64,000 bases of DNA from Solibacillus sp. R5-41. GTDB taxonomy: Bacteria; Bacillota; Bacilli; Bacillales_A; Planococcaceae. The DNA is taken from positions 2,720,001 through 2,784,000 of the forward strand of contig NZ_CP024123.1 in the NCBI RefSeq assembly GCF_002736105.1, given 5' to 3'. The notes under the pieces are model-generated. The model worked only from the letters and a program-made list of their open reading frames with translations, ran no database searches and was not told the DNA's origin. Of the stretch, positions 28,001 through 35,904 are shown piece after piece. Numbering within the stretch: position 1 is the stretch's first letter; each line of letters opens with the position of its first letter. Made by a program: the position numbers and the translations under genes.

Positions 28001-28064
28001 CTAGAACTGTCACTAAAGTAATAGCCGCTTTATTCTTAAAGGACCACTTAGTAAACAAAGACAT
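25059..28064 (-). CDS. RND family efflux transporter (SwrC/AcrB-like)
   Basis: 1001 aa, proton-driven export. Architecture is complete: helix 1, a periplasm-type porter domain (residues about 35-320), helices 2-6 including GGVAVAVGRLVDDSIVVIEN with the paired Asp of the proton relay, helix 7, a second porter domain (about 545-815) and helices 8-12 ending TLVVIPVVYESLHFRKAKKQ. Like B. subtilis SwrC it has no adjacent outer-membrane or adaptor gene. Probably exports amphiphiles such as lipopeptides or drugs. Substrate inferred from family only. Confidence 0.95.
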   Translation of the reverse strand: MSLFTKWSFKNKAAITLVTVLVLVLGVVSYLKLPMEFMPTADQPQVTIVAVGQGVDSNSMEQQVTTPIEMAVGSVKGKSTIFSTTGDGFSKIDIFFESKTNMKEAKQEVQEALATVTLPNNVQKPSIIQLNTSMIPIAQVSITFKEELTRSNSEFAKKKIIPMYKDIKGVANVQTFGTESSYVSLELDTKLLAEKQLSLENIMTALQGQNLSAAVGEKTIDGKASNIKVVGKLNSVKDIEQLSIAPAVKLADVAKVSIKKPNTTLTRVNGKDALILIMTKESSANAVNVGKEIAEVTKKINKKYSNAQSDLIMSTADMIESSVNTMLKEVLLGALFATIVIVLFLRNLRSTFITIVSIPLSLAFTLFLLWMSGITLNILTLGGVAVAVGRLVDDSIVVIENIFRKMQKEKFSVSLVTEATKEVGTAILASTLTTVAVFLPIGLVSGGLQDFLMPFALTITYSLLASLIVAVTVVPLMSSALLKNSKLAVHKPALRFSRLLTWTLNHKWVVYLLAILMFVGSIGTYVAMPKGAVDKSTADFVNVSLEYPNDTPIEKVIENTLRLEEFIHSRDEVEFEYTQLGNTEGGASFGSVASPTLATFVVMLKDKKDTEHIIELLEKQKKEYEGAVLTVNTASFMSGSSTDITIDVMGDDLTKIEKTAVNVKGKIEGIKGVEKVTTNQDAKKMVYSFEVNAAEGSAMQISQQLGIYLNRTPMGMATIDSQPISIMLEPLVNPETKKDLNNMLVATPTGMEPISKVATLKEEEKPSNVFHKDGDSYVRITVTVDPEKLSKVNAEITKAIFGEKDTKGMKISDGVNVYIGGASAQQADDFSDLFITMLVSIGIVFLIMVVTFKTFRAPIAILCSLPLAAIGAILGLLISGITVDVTALLGALMLIGIVVTNAIVLLDRVKQNEQTMIIRDALVEAAATRMRPILMTAMATVSAMIPLLFKKAESTSLVSSSLAVVVIGGLTMATLLTLVVIPVVYESLHFRKAKKQLREKV

Positions 28065-28229
28065 AAAAAAATCCCCTTCCCCTTTTATACTTCATTTGTG
28101 CCGAATAAAAAAAATCTTTTCCTATTTTAGCTCTACACCAAAATAGATACTTGCAACTTACCCACTCCCATTTTTTCGAGCATGGAAAAATGCGGAAAAT
28201 CAGTCTTACGGCTTTGAAAAAAGTATTAT

Positions 28230-28472
28230 TTAGGATTTCTTCTTTGACAGTAAATTCACTAAATTAGATGAAGCCATTAATGAGCCACCAATAGCACCCC
28301 ACTTAAACCCTCCAATAATGCCAAAAATTAACATAAACAATCCTAACACTATACCAATTAATGAACCCATTCGTATTGTCTTCTGACTAGGTTCGGGTCG
28401 CTGAATAGTTACACAAAAAAACTTATTTACTTTGTCAAATGTGTCATTTAATTTACCAACAAATGGTTGCAT
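28230..28472 (-). CDS. small membrane protein, 80 aa
   Basis: Unrecognised. A polar N-terminus (LNDTFDKVNKFFCVTIQRPEPSQK) is followed by two close hydrophobic stretches (MGSLIGIVLGLFMLIFGIIG, WGAIGGSLMASSNLV) and a basic tail LLSKKKS. GAGGAG precedes the start. Seventeen bases after the next upstream gene, so the two small membrane genes form one unit. Confidence 0.65.
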   Translation of the reverse strand: MQPFVGKLNDTFDKVNKFFCVTIQRPEPSQKTIRMGSLIGIVLGLFMLIFGIIGGFKWGAIGGSLMASSNLVNLLSKKKS

Positions 28473-28488
28473 TTTAATATCTCCTCTT

Positions 28489-28704
28489 CTAAAGCATTCT
28501 TATAATAATTTGGATGCTATGGCAAACAATAACTAAAGGGCCGAATACAATACAGATTGTCGCTAACATACTTTTTTTATATCGTTTTTGTCTTATAAAA
28601 CCAAATACGGTTAGGCATATTCCAATCGTAATAGATACTATTGACAGAATTATAAACAGTTGTGCACTAATTGAAGGGATCTGAAAAACACTTTCTATTT
28701 GCAT
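28489..28704 (-). CDS. small membrane protein, 71 aa
   Basis: Unrecognised. Two membrane helices (FIILSIVSITIGICLTVFGF and MLATICIVFGPLVIVCHSI) joined by a basic loop RQKRYKKS. AGGAG lies before the ATG. Lies between an ABC-2 permease gene and the RND transporter, all on the minus strand. Confidence 0.65.
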   Translation of the reverse strand: MQIESVFQIPSISAQLFIILSIVSITIGICLTVFGFIRQKRYKKSMLATICIVFGPLVIVCHSIQIIIRML

Positions 28705-28825
28705 ATCAATTTTTCTCCTTATAACTCATATTTCCAATTAAACTTCTAAATTATTAGCGATTTTTCTCTAGCAGTTTGTTCGAAAGATGGTTTCACACCT
28801 GCTTTTTTATTAACTATACTTCTTA

Positions 28826-29518
28826 TTAAATCGCATCCTCATTCTCAATATTTCGAATGGTAAAGTACGCTATTGCTCCCCCTACAGCTGCGAGCCCTAA
28901 CTGAAATGGAATGAAAGTCACCAATGAGAATGGTGGGTTATAGGAACAGGCTATTGCCACCACGATGAGTGATGAACCAATTGTCGCAGGAACAGAATAA
29001 TTGCGCATGCCAAAATACAATGGTATTAAGCTCATTCCGGCAGAAGCGATAGCAAATAGAACTATGTTTGTGATCTCTCCTATAAATTGATTTCCTGTGA
29101 TTTCAAATGGCACGATTGGAAAATAAGCATTAATAATAGAAAATAGACCAGCAACAATGGTATTCGATAACATCATGGTGATGAACGTTAACAAAGTTAT
29201 CAGCATCAATTTACTAGCAATTAGTTTCTTTCGACTAACAGGGTAAGAGAATAAAACCAAAATAGTTTTGTTTTTATATTCTTCAATAACGATTTTCGCA
29301 ATCAATACAGACGCAAACACAATAAAAATCGCCCTAACGTTGGCACCAATCAATACATATACATCTTGGTAAGCTAACATGGGTAAATCATTTTCTTTTA
29401 GTGCAATAGAAACACCGAAACAAAGAAGAGCTGTCAAAATGATAGTTGCGATAAGCGCGCCTTTTACATACCAACCTAAATTAAATTTCTTCATTTCCAG
29501 TTTTATTAGCTGTAACAT
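28826..29518 (-). CDS. ABC-2 type permease (lantibiotic/bacitracin-resistance type), second subunit
   Basis: 230 aa, six membrane helices. Shares with the neighbouring permease at 29570 the pattern V(I)EEYKNKTI-x-LLF-YP-x-RKKL, an ABC-2 permease loop found in BcrB/SpaE/SpaG-like subunits. The two permeases look like paralogues from a duplication. Should form a heterodimeric channel driven by the ATPase at 30267-31190. Confidence 0.88.
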   Translation of the reverse strand: MLQLIKLEMKKFNLGWYVKGALIATIILTALLCFGVSIALKENDLPMLAYQDVYVLIGANVRAIFIVFASVLIAKIVIEEYKNKTILVLFSYPVSRKKLIASKLMLITLLTFITMMLSNTIVAGLFSIINAYFPIVPFEITGNQFIGEITNIVLFAIASAGMSLIPLYFGMRNYSVPATIGSSLIVVAIACSYNPPFSLVTFIPFQLGLAAVGGAIAYFTIRNIENEDAI

Positions 29519-29569
29519 AGAATTTCCTCCGCCCTTTTCAGCGATATGCTTTAAGCAAACCCAAAATAA

Positions 29570-30274
29570 TTATGTCACATCGATTTGCTCAATTTTACGG
29601 TAAGAAAGATAGGCAATTACAAGGCCTAACATACAAAGTGCAATTGGCACACCAATGAAGTCGAACAAACTAACCTGAACACTGCCATCATTAAAAGATG
29701 AGCTAAGTACGGATCCTATTAATATTGCTGAAGTAATTGTTGCAGGCGTTGATTTTTTTCTCATACCAAAATATAAAGGAATCAGACTTACGCCAGCGAT
29801 CATAAATGAGTTGATAAAAGTAGTAGGAACTATAGCAATGATATCCGGCATACTAACAGGCACTTCAAAGAAACCTATCATTGGATTTAAGATGAAAACG
29901 AACATACTGATGATAAAAGTAGTAATGATCATGCTGAAGAAACAAAACAAAAAGACAATTAAAAGCTTAGCTTGCATTAATTTTTTTCGTTGCAACGGAT
30001 ATGTAAACAATAATTGAATCGTTTTATTTTTATATTCTTCAATGACTACTCGTGATAAAATGACAGCTGAGAATATGGTGAATGTTATTCTTATAAAAAT
30101 ATCCGTTAAAGCCATGTATCCTGCATAATCTGTAAATATCAAATCATCTTCTACTTTAGAAACCCACGTCATAAAACACATAGCTGCAAAAATGGATACA
30201 ATACAGATGGCTACTCCTTTAAAATAACTAGATAATTGATGTTTTTTCCATTCTAGTCTCATCAGTTTAAGCAT
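29570..30274 (-). CDS. ABC-2 type permease (lantibiotic/bacitracin-resistance type), first subunit
   Basis: 234 aa with six helices and the motif RVVIEEYKNKTIQLLFTYP. It overlaps the ATPase gene by eight bases and precedes its paralogue by 51 bases, so the three form one operon. Such transporters remove antimicrobial peptides from the membrane or export small peptides; the actual substrate cannot be told here. Confidence 0.88.
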   Translation of the reverse strand: MLKLMRLEWKKHQLSSYFKGVAICIVSIFAAMCFMTWVSKVEDDLIFTDYAGYMALTDIFIRITFTIFSAVILSRVVIEEYKNKTIQLLFTYPLQRKKLMQAKLLIVFLFCFFSMIITTFIISMFVFILNPMIGFFEVPVSMPDIIAIVPTTFINSFMIAGVSLIPLYFGMRKKSTPATITSAILIGSVLSSSFNDGSVQVSLFDFIGVPIALCMLGLVIAYLSYRKIEQIDVT

Positions 30275-31190
30275 GGATTCCCTCTCCGTTCATTAAATTT
30301 AAGAAAAATTCCTCCAATGAGTTATGCTTTTTATTGATGCTTTCAATCTCAATATCATTCATAATGAGCGCCTTCGAAATTTCTTGCTGTGAAATTGTCA
30401 GTTCATAAATACGAATCATGTGTTCATTCATGATTTTATAATTTTTAATACCAAGTTTATGGTCTAAAATGTAAGTCGCTTTTTTGATATCTAGCACCTT
30501 AAGCTCTATGTACTCGGTCTGTTTGCCATTGATATCTTTCATAGAAACTTCTTTAATTAGCTTGCCATCTTGAATAACACCAATCGTATCAGCCATTTGT
30601 TCCATCTCAGCTAGAATATGGCTTGAAACTAATAAAGTAATACCGTACTCTTTGCATAGTATTTTAAAGAGTTCTCGTAATTCTTTAATACCAATTGGAT
30701 CTAAACCATTGATGGGTTCGTCTAAAATTAACAGTTCTGGTTTTGTCGTAATGGCTCTGGCAATACCTAAGCGTTGTTTCATTCCAAGTGAAAAGTCTTT
30801 TACTTTTTTGTTATCGATATTGTGCAATTTAACAAGATCTAGTGCACGATCAATGCCCGCCTTGTCATAATAGCCCATGTACTCACAATGGAGCTCCAAG
30901 TTTTCCTTCGCTGTCAGTTTTTCATAAAAAATAGGATATTCGATAATCATGCCCATTCTTTTGAGCACTTCATATGATGACTTCGTTAATCGCTCCCCAA
31001 AAATTTCAATCTCACCGCTCGTCGGTTTTACTAAATTCGTTAGCATTTTCATAATTGTCGTTTTACCAGCACCATTTGGCCCTAAAAATCCGTAGATTTC
31101 CCCCTTCTTCACATGCATATTGACACCAGAAACAACCTCTTTTCCTTCAAACACTTTCGTAAGCTGATTTGTTTTTATTAGATAGGTCAT
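30267..31190 (-). CDS. ABC transporter ATPase (BcrA/SpaF-like)
   Basis: 307 aa. Walker A GPNGAGKTT, Q-loop region, signature FSLGMKQRLGIARA, Walker B LLILDEPINGLDP and H-loop SSHILAEMEQM are all intact. The C-terminal 90 residues (KKATYILDHKLGIKNYKI...) match the extension typical of bacitracin/lantibiotic resistance ATPases. First gene of the transporter operon, downstream of a PadR operon and a two-component system, which may control it. Confidence 0.93.
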   Translation of the reverse strand: MTYLIKTNQLTKVFEGKEVVSGVNMHVKKGEIYGFLGPNGAGKTTIMKMLTNLVKPTSGEIEIFGERLTKSSYEVLKRMGMIIEYPIFYEKLTAKENLELHCEYMGYYDKAGIDRALDLVKLHNIDNKKVKDFSLGMKQRLGIARAITTKPELLILDEPINGLDPIGIKELRELFKILCKEYGITLLVSSHILAEMEQMADTIGVIQDGKLIKEVSMKDINGKQTEYIELKVLDIKKATYILDHKLGIKNYKIMNEHMIRIYELTISQQEISKALIMNDIEIESINKKHNSLEEFFLNLMNGEGIHA

Positions 31191-31655
31191 TTTTCATTCC
31201 CCTTTCGCTCTGTATTTTTATTGTACGAAACGATTTTCTCTTTTTTCTTACCCATTCCTTACGAATTTCTTAAGCATATCAATTACGCTTTGCTTTCTTA
31301 CAAAAAAGACTAAAACTACATTCTTCTCAGAAGCTATAGAAGTTGGTACGTATCCAGAGTAAATTATTAAAAATCCATTAACATCAATACCCTTACTTTA
31401 AGCACATGTATTAAACTCATTTAAGTTAAATGGGGTAATGTTAAAATAATGAAAATATAAAGCCTAATTCCTCTCTCTTTTTTAGCGAGGAATTAGGCTT
31501 TTAATCTACAATAATCGCGTCCGATAATAGAATAACTAGGGGATCTAATTATTCAAAAAGCTTTGTCATTTTTCTACTGATAATTTCCATTCAAACATTT
31601 AAATCTAACGATGTTTCATCTTTTTTTAAGATCAAATAAATTACACTCTTTATTT
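31191..31655. other. intergenic region with one bidirectional hairpin terminator
   Basis: 465 bases between the ABC operon and the lipoprotein gene. No ORF is supported. At 31460-31503 a 14-bp perfect stem (AAGCCTAATTCCTC / GAGGAATTAGGCTT) flanked by A and T runs can end transcription in either direction, in particular that of the upstream PadR-DUF1700-lipoprotein operon. Confidence 0.75.
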
Positions 31656-32273
31656 TTAATCGTCCCGTCCAAATGCTTTTGTCTTAATATTTTTCTTATC
31701 AAGAAATTCTTCTATTTTTTTCTGTTCTCTTCCATTCACCACTTCAGATTTATCCACCATTGATCCAATGTTTACTTTTGGAAAAACCCCATTAGCTATG
31801 TCATCTGTAAAATTACTTATGTTATCATCTAGTTCAGAAATAATTTCATTGTAAGTTGTAATGTACTGGCTAATTCTTTCAGACTCTTCTTGATAACCTT
31901 CTGGAAATGTATTATTTAAAATATAGTTAGAAAAGTTCTCATCATTTTCTTTTGTAAGTTTGATAATTTTGTCTAATTTCACTAGTTCTTCTGTAGTTAA
32001 TTCCTCTTCTTCATATATATAATCTTGAAATGGTTCACTAGCATTAGATAATACTTCAGAACTATCTAGATATGTTTTTATGCTAAATTTTATTTCTTCT
32101 TCGGCAATTACACTATTTCGTTTTTCAGAGGTAAAAATAACATCAGGAATCTTAACATCCTGTAAAGAAAGAACTTCATCCTCTTCCTTATCCTCAATAG
32201 CGTCAATATTTTCTCCCTGTGAACATGCGCTTAATATAAACAGAAATAAAAAACTAAAAAACAATTTTCTCAT
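31656..32273 (-). CDS. putative lipoprotein, NDxxF motif type unknown
   Basis: 205 aa. Signal peptide [17 protein letters not shown] with lipobox LSAC, so it should be anchored outside the membrane. The rest is acidic and mostly helical (EEEELTTEELVKLDKI, ERISQYITTYNEIISELDDNI); family not recognised. GGGGAG lies about ten bases before the ATG at 32273, which overlaps the DUF1700 stop (ATGA). Third gene of a PadR-controlled operon. Confidence 0.8.
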   Translation of the reverse strand: MRKLFFSFLFLFILSACSQGENIDAIEDKEEDEVLSLQDVKIPDVIFTSEKRNSVIAEEEIKFSIKTYLDSSEVLSNASEPFQDYIYEEEELTTEELVKLDKIIKLTKENDENFSNYILNNTFPEGYQEESERISQYITTYNEIISELDDNISNFTDDIANGVFPKVNIGSMVDKSEVVNGREQKKIEEFLDKKNIKTKAFGRDD

Positions 32274-32839
32274 AATAATTTCTCTCCCCTTACAATTGAC
32301 ATGTTCCATCTCAAATATTTTATAAATAGTATAGAAGAGAATTTTGCTAGATAATACCCTAGGAATGCTAATAGAAAACCTATACTAAGCCCTTTAATGG
32401 ACTCGAAGATTTCTCCACTTCCAATTGTACTAAATCCATTAACAAATCCCATTACTATTAAGATTAGTGGAGATAGAATCATGATAGGGACCCCAATGAT
32501 ATAAGCTAATGTAAATGGTATAAGTATTAGCAGCATAATTAAAGTCACTGTAATAATTATACAATTAATTACACTTAATCCCATAATCGAAAACAATGCC
32601 GTAAAGATATTTTTAATGCTTTTTCTCTCTTCAACCTTTTTAATAGCATAAACAGCATTTAATTCTTTAGCTATTTGTTTAGGTGAACCAAGGGATTCTA
32701 CAATCTGACTTTCTATTTTCCCTTCCCCTACACCAATCATAAAATATTCCTCATAATCTTGTAAGATTTCTTCTTTTTCATTTTTGGGTAGCTTCCGTAA
32801 ATTCTTTTTTAAAATTAATAAAAATTGTTTTTTACTCAT
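32270..32839 (-). CDS. DUF1700 (HAAS signalling domain) membrane protein
   Basis: 189 aa. The N-terminal 65 residues ([35 protein letters not shown]-like) are the HAAS/DUF1700 helical domain usually encoded next to PadR regulators; the rest is four membrane helices. Overlaps both neighbours by four bases. Likely an envelope-stress or lipid-related signalling partner of the PadR protein, by analogy with other DUF1700 operons. Confidence 0.88.
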   Translation of the reverse strand: MSKKQFLLILKKNLRKLPKNEKEEILQDYEEYFMIGVGEGKIESQIVESLGSPKQIAKELNAVYAIKKVEERKSIKNIFTALFSIMGLSVINCIIITVTLIMLLILIPFTLAYIIGVPIMILSPLILIVMGFVNGFSTIGSGEIFESIKGLSIGFLLAFLGYYLAKFSSILFIKYLRWNMSIVRGEKLL

Positions 32840-33153
32840 GTGAAATCTGCCTCCTTAATTAATTGATTTACTCCATCAGAGAATTCCTTCCACTCGTCTA
32901 CTAAATGATATAAGTATGCACGACCTTTATCAGTAAGCCTATAATATTTCCTTGGAGGACCCTCATTGGATTCTTTTAAATATGTTGTAAAATACTCTTC
33001 CCTTGTTAATCTTCTTAATAACGGATAGACAGAACCTTCTGATATTTCAATTTGAGCAGAAATCCTCTGGACGAGTTCATATCCATATCGATCCTTCTTA
33101 TCAAGCAGTACAAGCACGCATAGTTCTAGAACGCCTTTTTTAAATTGCACATT
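32836..33153 (-). CDS. PadR family transcriptional regulator
   Basis: 105 aa winged-helix repressor. [39 protein letters not shown] and a wing with [13 protein letters not shown] are typical PadR blocks. The frame runs up to 33210, but GGGGTGAG lies six bases before TTG at 33153 (MNVQFKKG), the usual PadR N-terminus. It probably represses its own operon (PadR-DUF1700-lipoprotein). The AT-rich region 33211-33325 upstream contains imperfect inverted repeats that could be the operator. Confidence 0.9.
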   Translation of the reverse strand, partial: NVQFKKGVLELCVLVLLDKKDRYGYELVQRISAQIEISEGSVYPLLRRLTREEYFTTYLKESNEGPPRKYYRLTDKGRAYLYHLVDEWKEFSDGVNQLIKEADFT

Positions 33154-33325
33154 CAACGAAGACTCACCCCAATTCTCTATCGTTATGTATAATTCAATAT
33201 ATGCTACCAAACATTAAACAGTACCAATCTATAAAATATAGTAGATGGTTACACAATAGTAACATATATTGTATAATATTCAATGTATAACCATACTACT
33301 GAGTGTAGAATAATACTTTTTCAAG

Positions 33326-34261
33326 CTAAAACTGTATCCTCTTTAACATGATCGTAAAAATTGTTTTTTCATAGGGTCTACTAAAAAGATGGATTTCTCC
33401 ATCTAGTGCTTCAACTAGCCGCTTCGTAATTGTCAATCCAAGTCCACTACCTTGGTATAAGCGATTTCTTGAATCTTCTAATGTATACATCCGTTCAAAT
33501 ACTTTGTCGATATGTGACTCAGAAATGCCTTTTCCCTTATCCCATATATCAATATAGATATACTTTTCATCACTTCTTAAAGTTATGCCAAGTGTTTTTC
33601 CATCATCCCCATATGTAATGGCATTCGAGATTAAATTATTTAACACCCTACTCAACACTTCTACATTTCCTAGTGCATAGTATTGGTTTTCTGGTATTTC
33701 AATATGGACCGAAAATCCTTTTGCTATAAGTAAATCATAGAATGCTAAAATATTTTGCATACACATTTCATTCATATTGATTCTCGTTAACTCAATTTCT
33801 TTGTCCCCAGATTCTAATTTTGCCAAGTCAAAAAACTTATGAATGAGTTCTATGACTTCATTTGTTTTCGTTTGCACCTTTGTTAGCAATGCTCGCCTTT
33901 CTTCCTCACTCAGTGTGTGATCTGTATGCAAAATTTCCATATATCCAAGGACAACTGTCAGCGGCGTTTTTAAATCATGCGATACATTTGCAAGCATCTT
34001 GCGCATTGAAATCTCTACTTTTAAATAATCAGCCTGCGTTCTTTGCTTAGCTTCTAATAAAAGATTAATGGCCACTAACAGCTTTTGTAGTTGTGCATCA
34101 TCCGTAAACACTAATAATTTTTCGCCAGTTTGCTTTTCTACAATATCCTGCAGCTTTTCATATGTATAATATAAATTCTCACTTTTACTTTTCTGCACGC
34201 GATATTGAAAAAAAATTACACCTACCAAGATGATAATGAGCGTCATTAAAAAAGGAACCAT
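33326..34261 (-). CDS. sensor histidine kinase, short-sensor type
   Basis: 311 aa with a single N-terminal helix (MTLIIILVGVIFF) and no large external domain, so it probably senses within the membrane or with a partner transporter. HisKA H-box ANVSHDLKTPLTVVLG (phospho-His), N-box NNLISNAITYG, G boxes DKGKGIS and GSGLGLTI. Directly follows its response regulator. Similar kinases control peptide-antibiotic ABC transporters; the ABC operon at 28.8-31.2 kb is the obvious candidate target. Confidence 0.92.
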   Translation of the reverse strand: MVPFLMTLIIILVGVIFFQYRVQKSKSENLYYTYEKLQDIVEKQTGEKLLVFTDDAQLQKLLVAINLLLEAKQRTQADYLKVEISMRKMLANVSHDLKTPLTVVLGYMEILHTDHTLSEEERRALLTKVQTKTNEVIELIHKFFDLAKLESGDKEIELTRINMNEMCMQNILAFYDLLIAKGFSVHIEIPENQYYALGNVEVLSRVLNNLISNAITYGDDGKTLGITLRSDEKYIYIDIWDKGKGISESHIDKVFERMYTLEDSRNRLYQGSGLGLTITKRLVEALDGEIHLFSRPYEKTIFTIMLKRIQF

Positions 34262-34262
34262 A

Positions 34263-34958
34263 CTATATCACTTCCATCTTATATCCGATTCCCCATAAGG
34301 TTTTAATATACTTAGGGTTTGAGGGATCATCCTCAACTTTTTCTCTCAGTCTTCTCATATGAACATTAATGACATTTTCATCTCCATAATATTCTTCATT
34401 CCAAATGTAATGATAGATTTGAGCTTTCGTAAATACGCGGTTGCAATTCTTCGAAAACAGCTTTAACAACTCGAACTCTTTGGAAGTGAGTTTAATGACC
34501 TCGTCTTTTTTCCAAGCCGTATAATTGATTGTATCGATTTTCAAATCTCCCACTAGAATAACGTCGTCCTGTTTCTTTAATGGCGCTGAATATTTTGTTG
34601 AACGACGTATGCCTGCCTTCACCCGCGCAGATAATTCAATCATCGAAAATGGTTTGCAAATATAATCATCCGCTCCAAGTCCTAATCCAATCGCCTTGTC
34701 CACATCTGTATCTTTCGCAGACATCATTAAAATAGGAATAGCACTTTTTTCACGAATCAACTTCACAACTTCTAAGCCGTCAATTTTCGGCATCATAATA
34801 TCCAAAATGATTAAATCAAACGACCCTTGCCAAAATTTATTCAGACCAGCCTCTCCATCAGCAGCTGTCTCTACAGTAAAACCCTCTTTTGTTAAATAGG
34901 TTTCTACCATTTCTTGAATCGATACATCATCTTCCACAAGCAATATTTTAGATTGCAT
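34263..34958 (-). CDS. OmpR-family response regulator
   Basis: 231 aa: receiver domain with phospho-acceptor Asp in LIILDIMMP and conserved Lys in DDYICKPFS, then an OmpR winged helix (LTSKEFELLKLFSKN, VHMRRLREKVED). GGGAG is just before the ATG at 34958; the frame is open to 35006. One base separates it from the kinase gene. Confidence 0.94.
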   Translation of the reverse strand: MQSKILLVEDDVSIQEMVETYLTKEGFTVETAADGEAGLNKFWQGSFDLIILDIMMPKIDGLEVVKLIREKSAIPILMMSAKDTDVDKAIGLGLGADDYICKPFSMIELSARVKAGIRRSTKYSAPLKKQDDVILVGDLKIDTINYTAWKKDEVIKLTSKEFELLKLFSKNCNRVFTKAQIYHYIWNEEYYGDENVINVHMRRLREKVEDDPSNPKYIKTLWGIGYKMEVI

Positions 34959-35237
34959 GCTCCCGTCCCCCCTAACTTTTACATACTTAATTATATCGCA
35001 ACACAAATGTTATGTAAAAATTAGGTAATAAACCCAAAATCTATATTCGTATTTATTAAAGTCCACCTTATGCTTCATGAACTTCTGAAAGAAATCAGAA
35101 TGACTTTTCCATGGTAGCTTCTATCCCCACCGCAAGTGATTGGCTGTTTTATCGCAAGTCACTTGTTAATATTTGCAAGTCACCGAAAAACAAAGGACAA
35201 CGAATTCCACCATCGGAAATTCGTTCTTTTTCTTAAT

Positions 35238-35310
35238 ACGAATTCCAACCACGCGACAGCTTCGCAATGTGCAGAGTGTATTTGGCAACACAATGGTGCT
35301 GCTGGGTTTA
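35238..35310 (+). repeat. dispersed intergenic repeat, family R3 (copy 2)
   Basis: TTCCAACCACGCGACAGCTTCGCAATGTG...GGTGCTGCTGGGTTTA, preceded by a terminator-like AACGAATTCC...GGAAATTCGTT hairpin (about 35199-35226). Same block order as at 23919-24060 and 37277-37395. Confidence 0.7.
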
Positions 35311-35500
35311 CTATTCAGATCTGACTCCAGTTAGATCACGCGCTTGCGAATTCCCTATCATATCATGGGTTTTTAGAAACTCTAAAATAGTCTCTTCAGG
35401 GGTAGCTTGAGATGTTTGAGGAAGTGTAATATTTACACCATTGTTTTCTTCAATAATTCGAGGGACTCTAATCTCCGTTCTTTCATATTTTGAAACGCAG
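35311..35500 (-). pseudogene. C-terminal remnant of a schlafen/AlbA-type regulator (tentative)
   Basis: The minus strand is open to TAG at 35311 with protein-like sequence: KYERTEIRVPRIIEENNG, then VNITLPQTSQ and EETILEFLKTHDMIGNSQAR. The P-x-I-x-E-E-N-G-V-x-I-T-L-P tail followed by a short helix-turn-helix resembles the C-terminus of AlbA-2/RecG-like regulators. No start codon or N-terminus remains, so I read it as a decayed fragment. The rest of 35007-35700 holds no gene; a GC-rich hairpin (GCCCCC / GGGGG) followed by TTTTT sits at about 35508-35535. Confidence 0.4.
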
Positions 35501-35730
35501 TGTTTAAGCCCCCTCCCATATCGGGGGACGCTTTTTATTTGAAAGTCCTTGATACAAAAAGAGATTAAAATTGTGAATTTAACTCATACAATTATCAAAT
35601 TCTTTTTCAGCCCCAAAGGAACTGTATTTTTATATTATTCGGAAATAACAAACAAATTGACTTAACGCGAATTTTCTTATATTCTAAGATTTATTTCATA
35701 AGATGAATTTGTTGTTATCACGATTATTGC

Positions 35731-35786
35731 GGGATGGGCATAATGAACGCTTCGCAATGAAGTAGTAGTGGTCATGCTCAGCCCTA
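35731..35786 (+). ncRNA. candidate structured leader RNA upstream of the antiporter gene
   Basis: A compact fold can be drawn: GGG (35731-35733) with CCC (35782-35784), GGGCAT (35736-35741) with ATGCTC (35774-35779, one G-U), and an inner hairpin CTTC-gcaat-GAAG (35750-35762) flanked by 8- and 11-base unpaired stretches. It is followed about 45 bases later by an intrinsic terminator and then the antiporter gene, the arrangement of an attenuating riboswitch. Sodium- and lithium-sensing RNA classes are known upstream of such antiporters, but I cannot assign it to a known class. Confidence 0.4.
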
Positions 35787-35828
35787 CAAAAATTTTCTCG
35801 ATAAATAAAATGCACTCTAGCATATGTG

Positions 35829-35866
35829 GTGCCTCTTCTTTTTAATTTTAGAAGAGGCTCTTATTT
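35829..35866 (+). terminator. terminator-like hairpin in the antiporter leader
   Basis: GCCTCTTCT / AGAAGAGGC stem with a 10-base loop followed by TCTTATTT, 39 bases before the antiporter start. As it precedes the gene it may be an attenuator. Confidence 0.65.
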
Positions 35867-35904
35867 GTATGTTAACTGATGCACACTACTTAAAGGAGGA
35901 AGAA

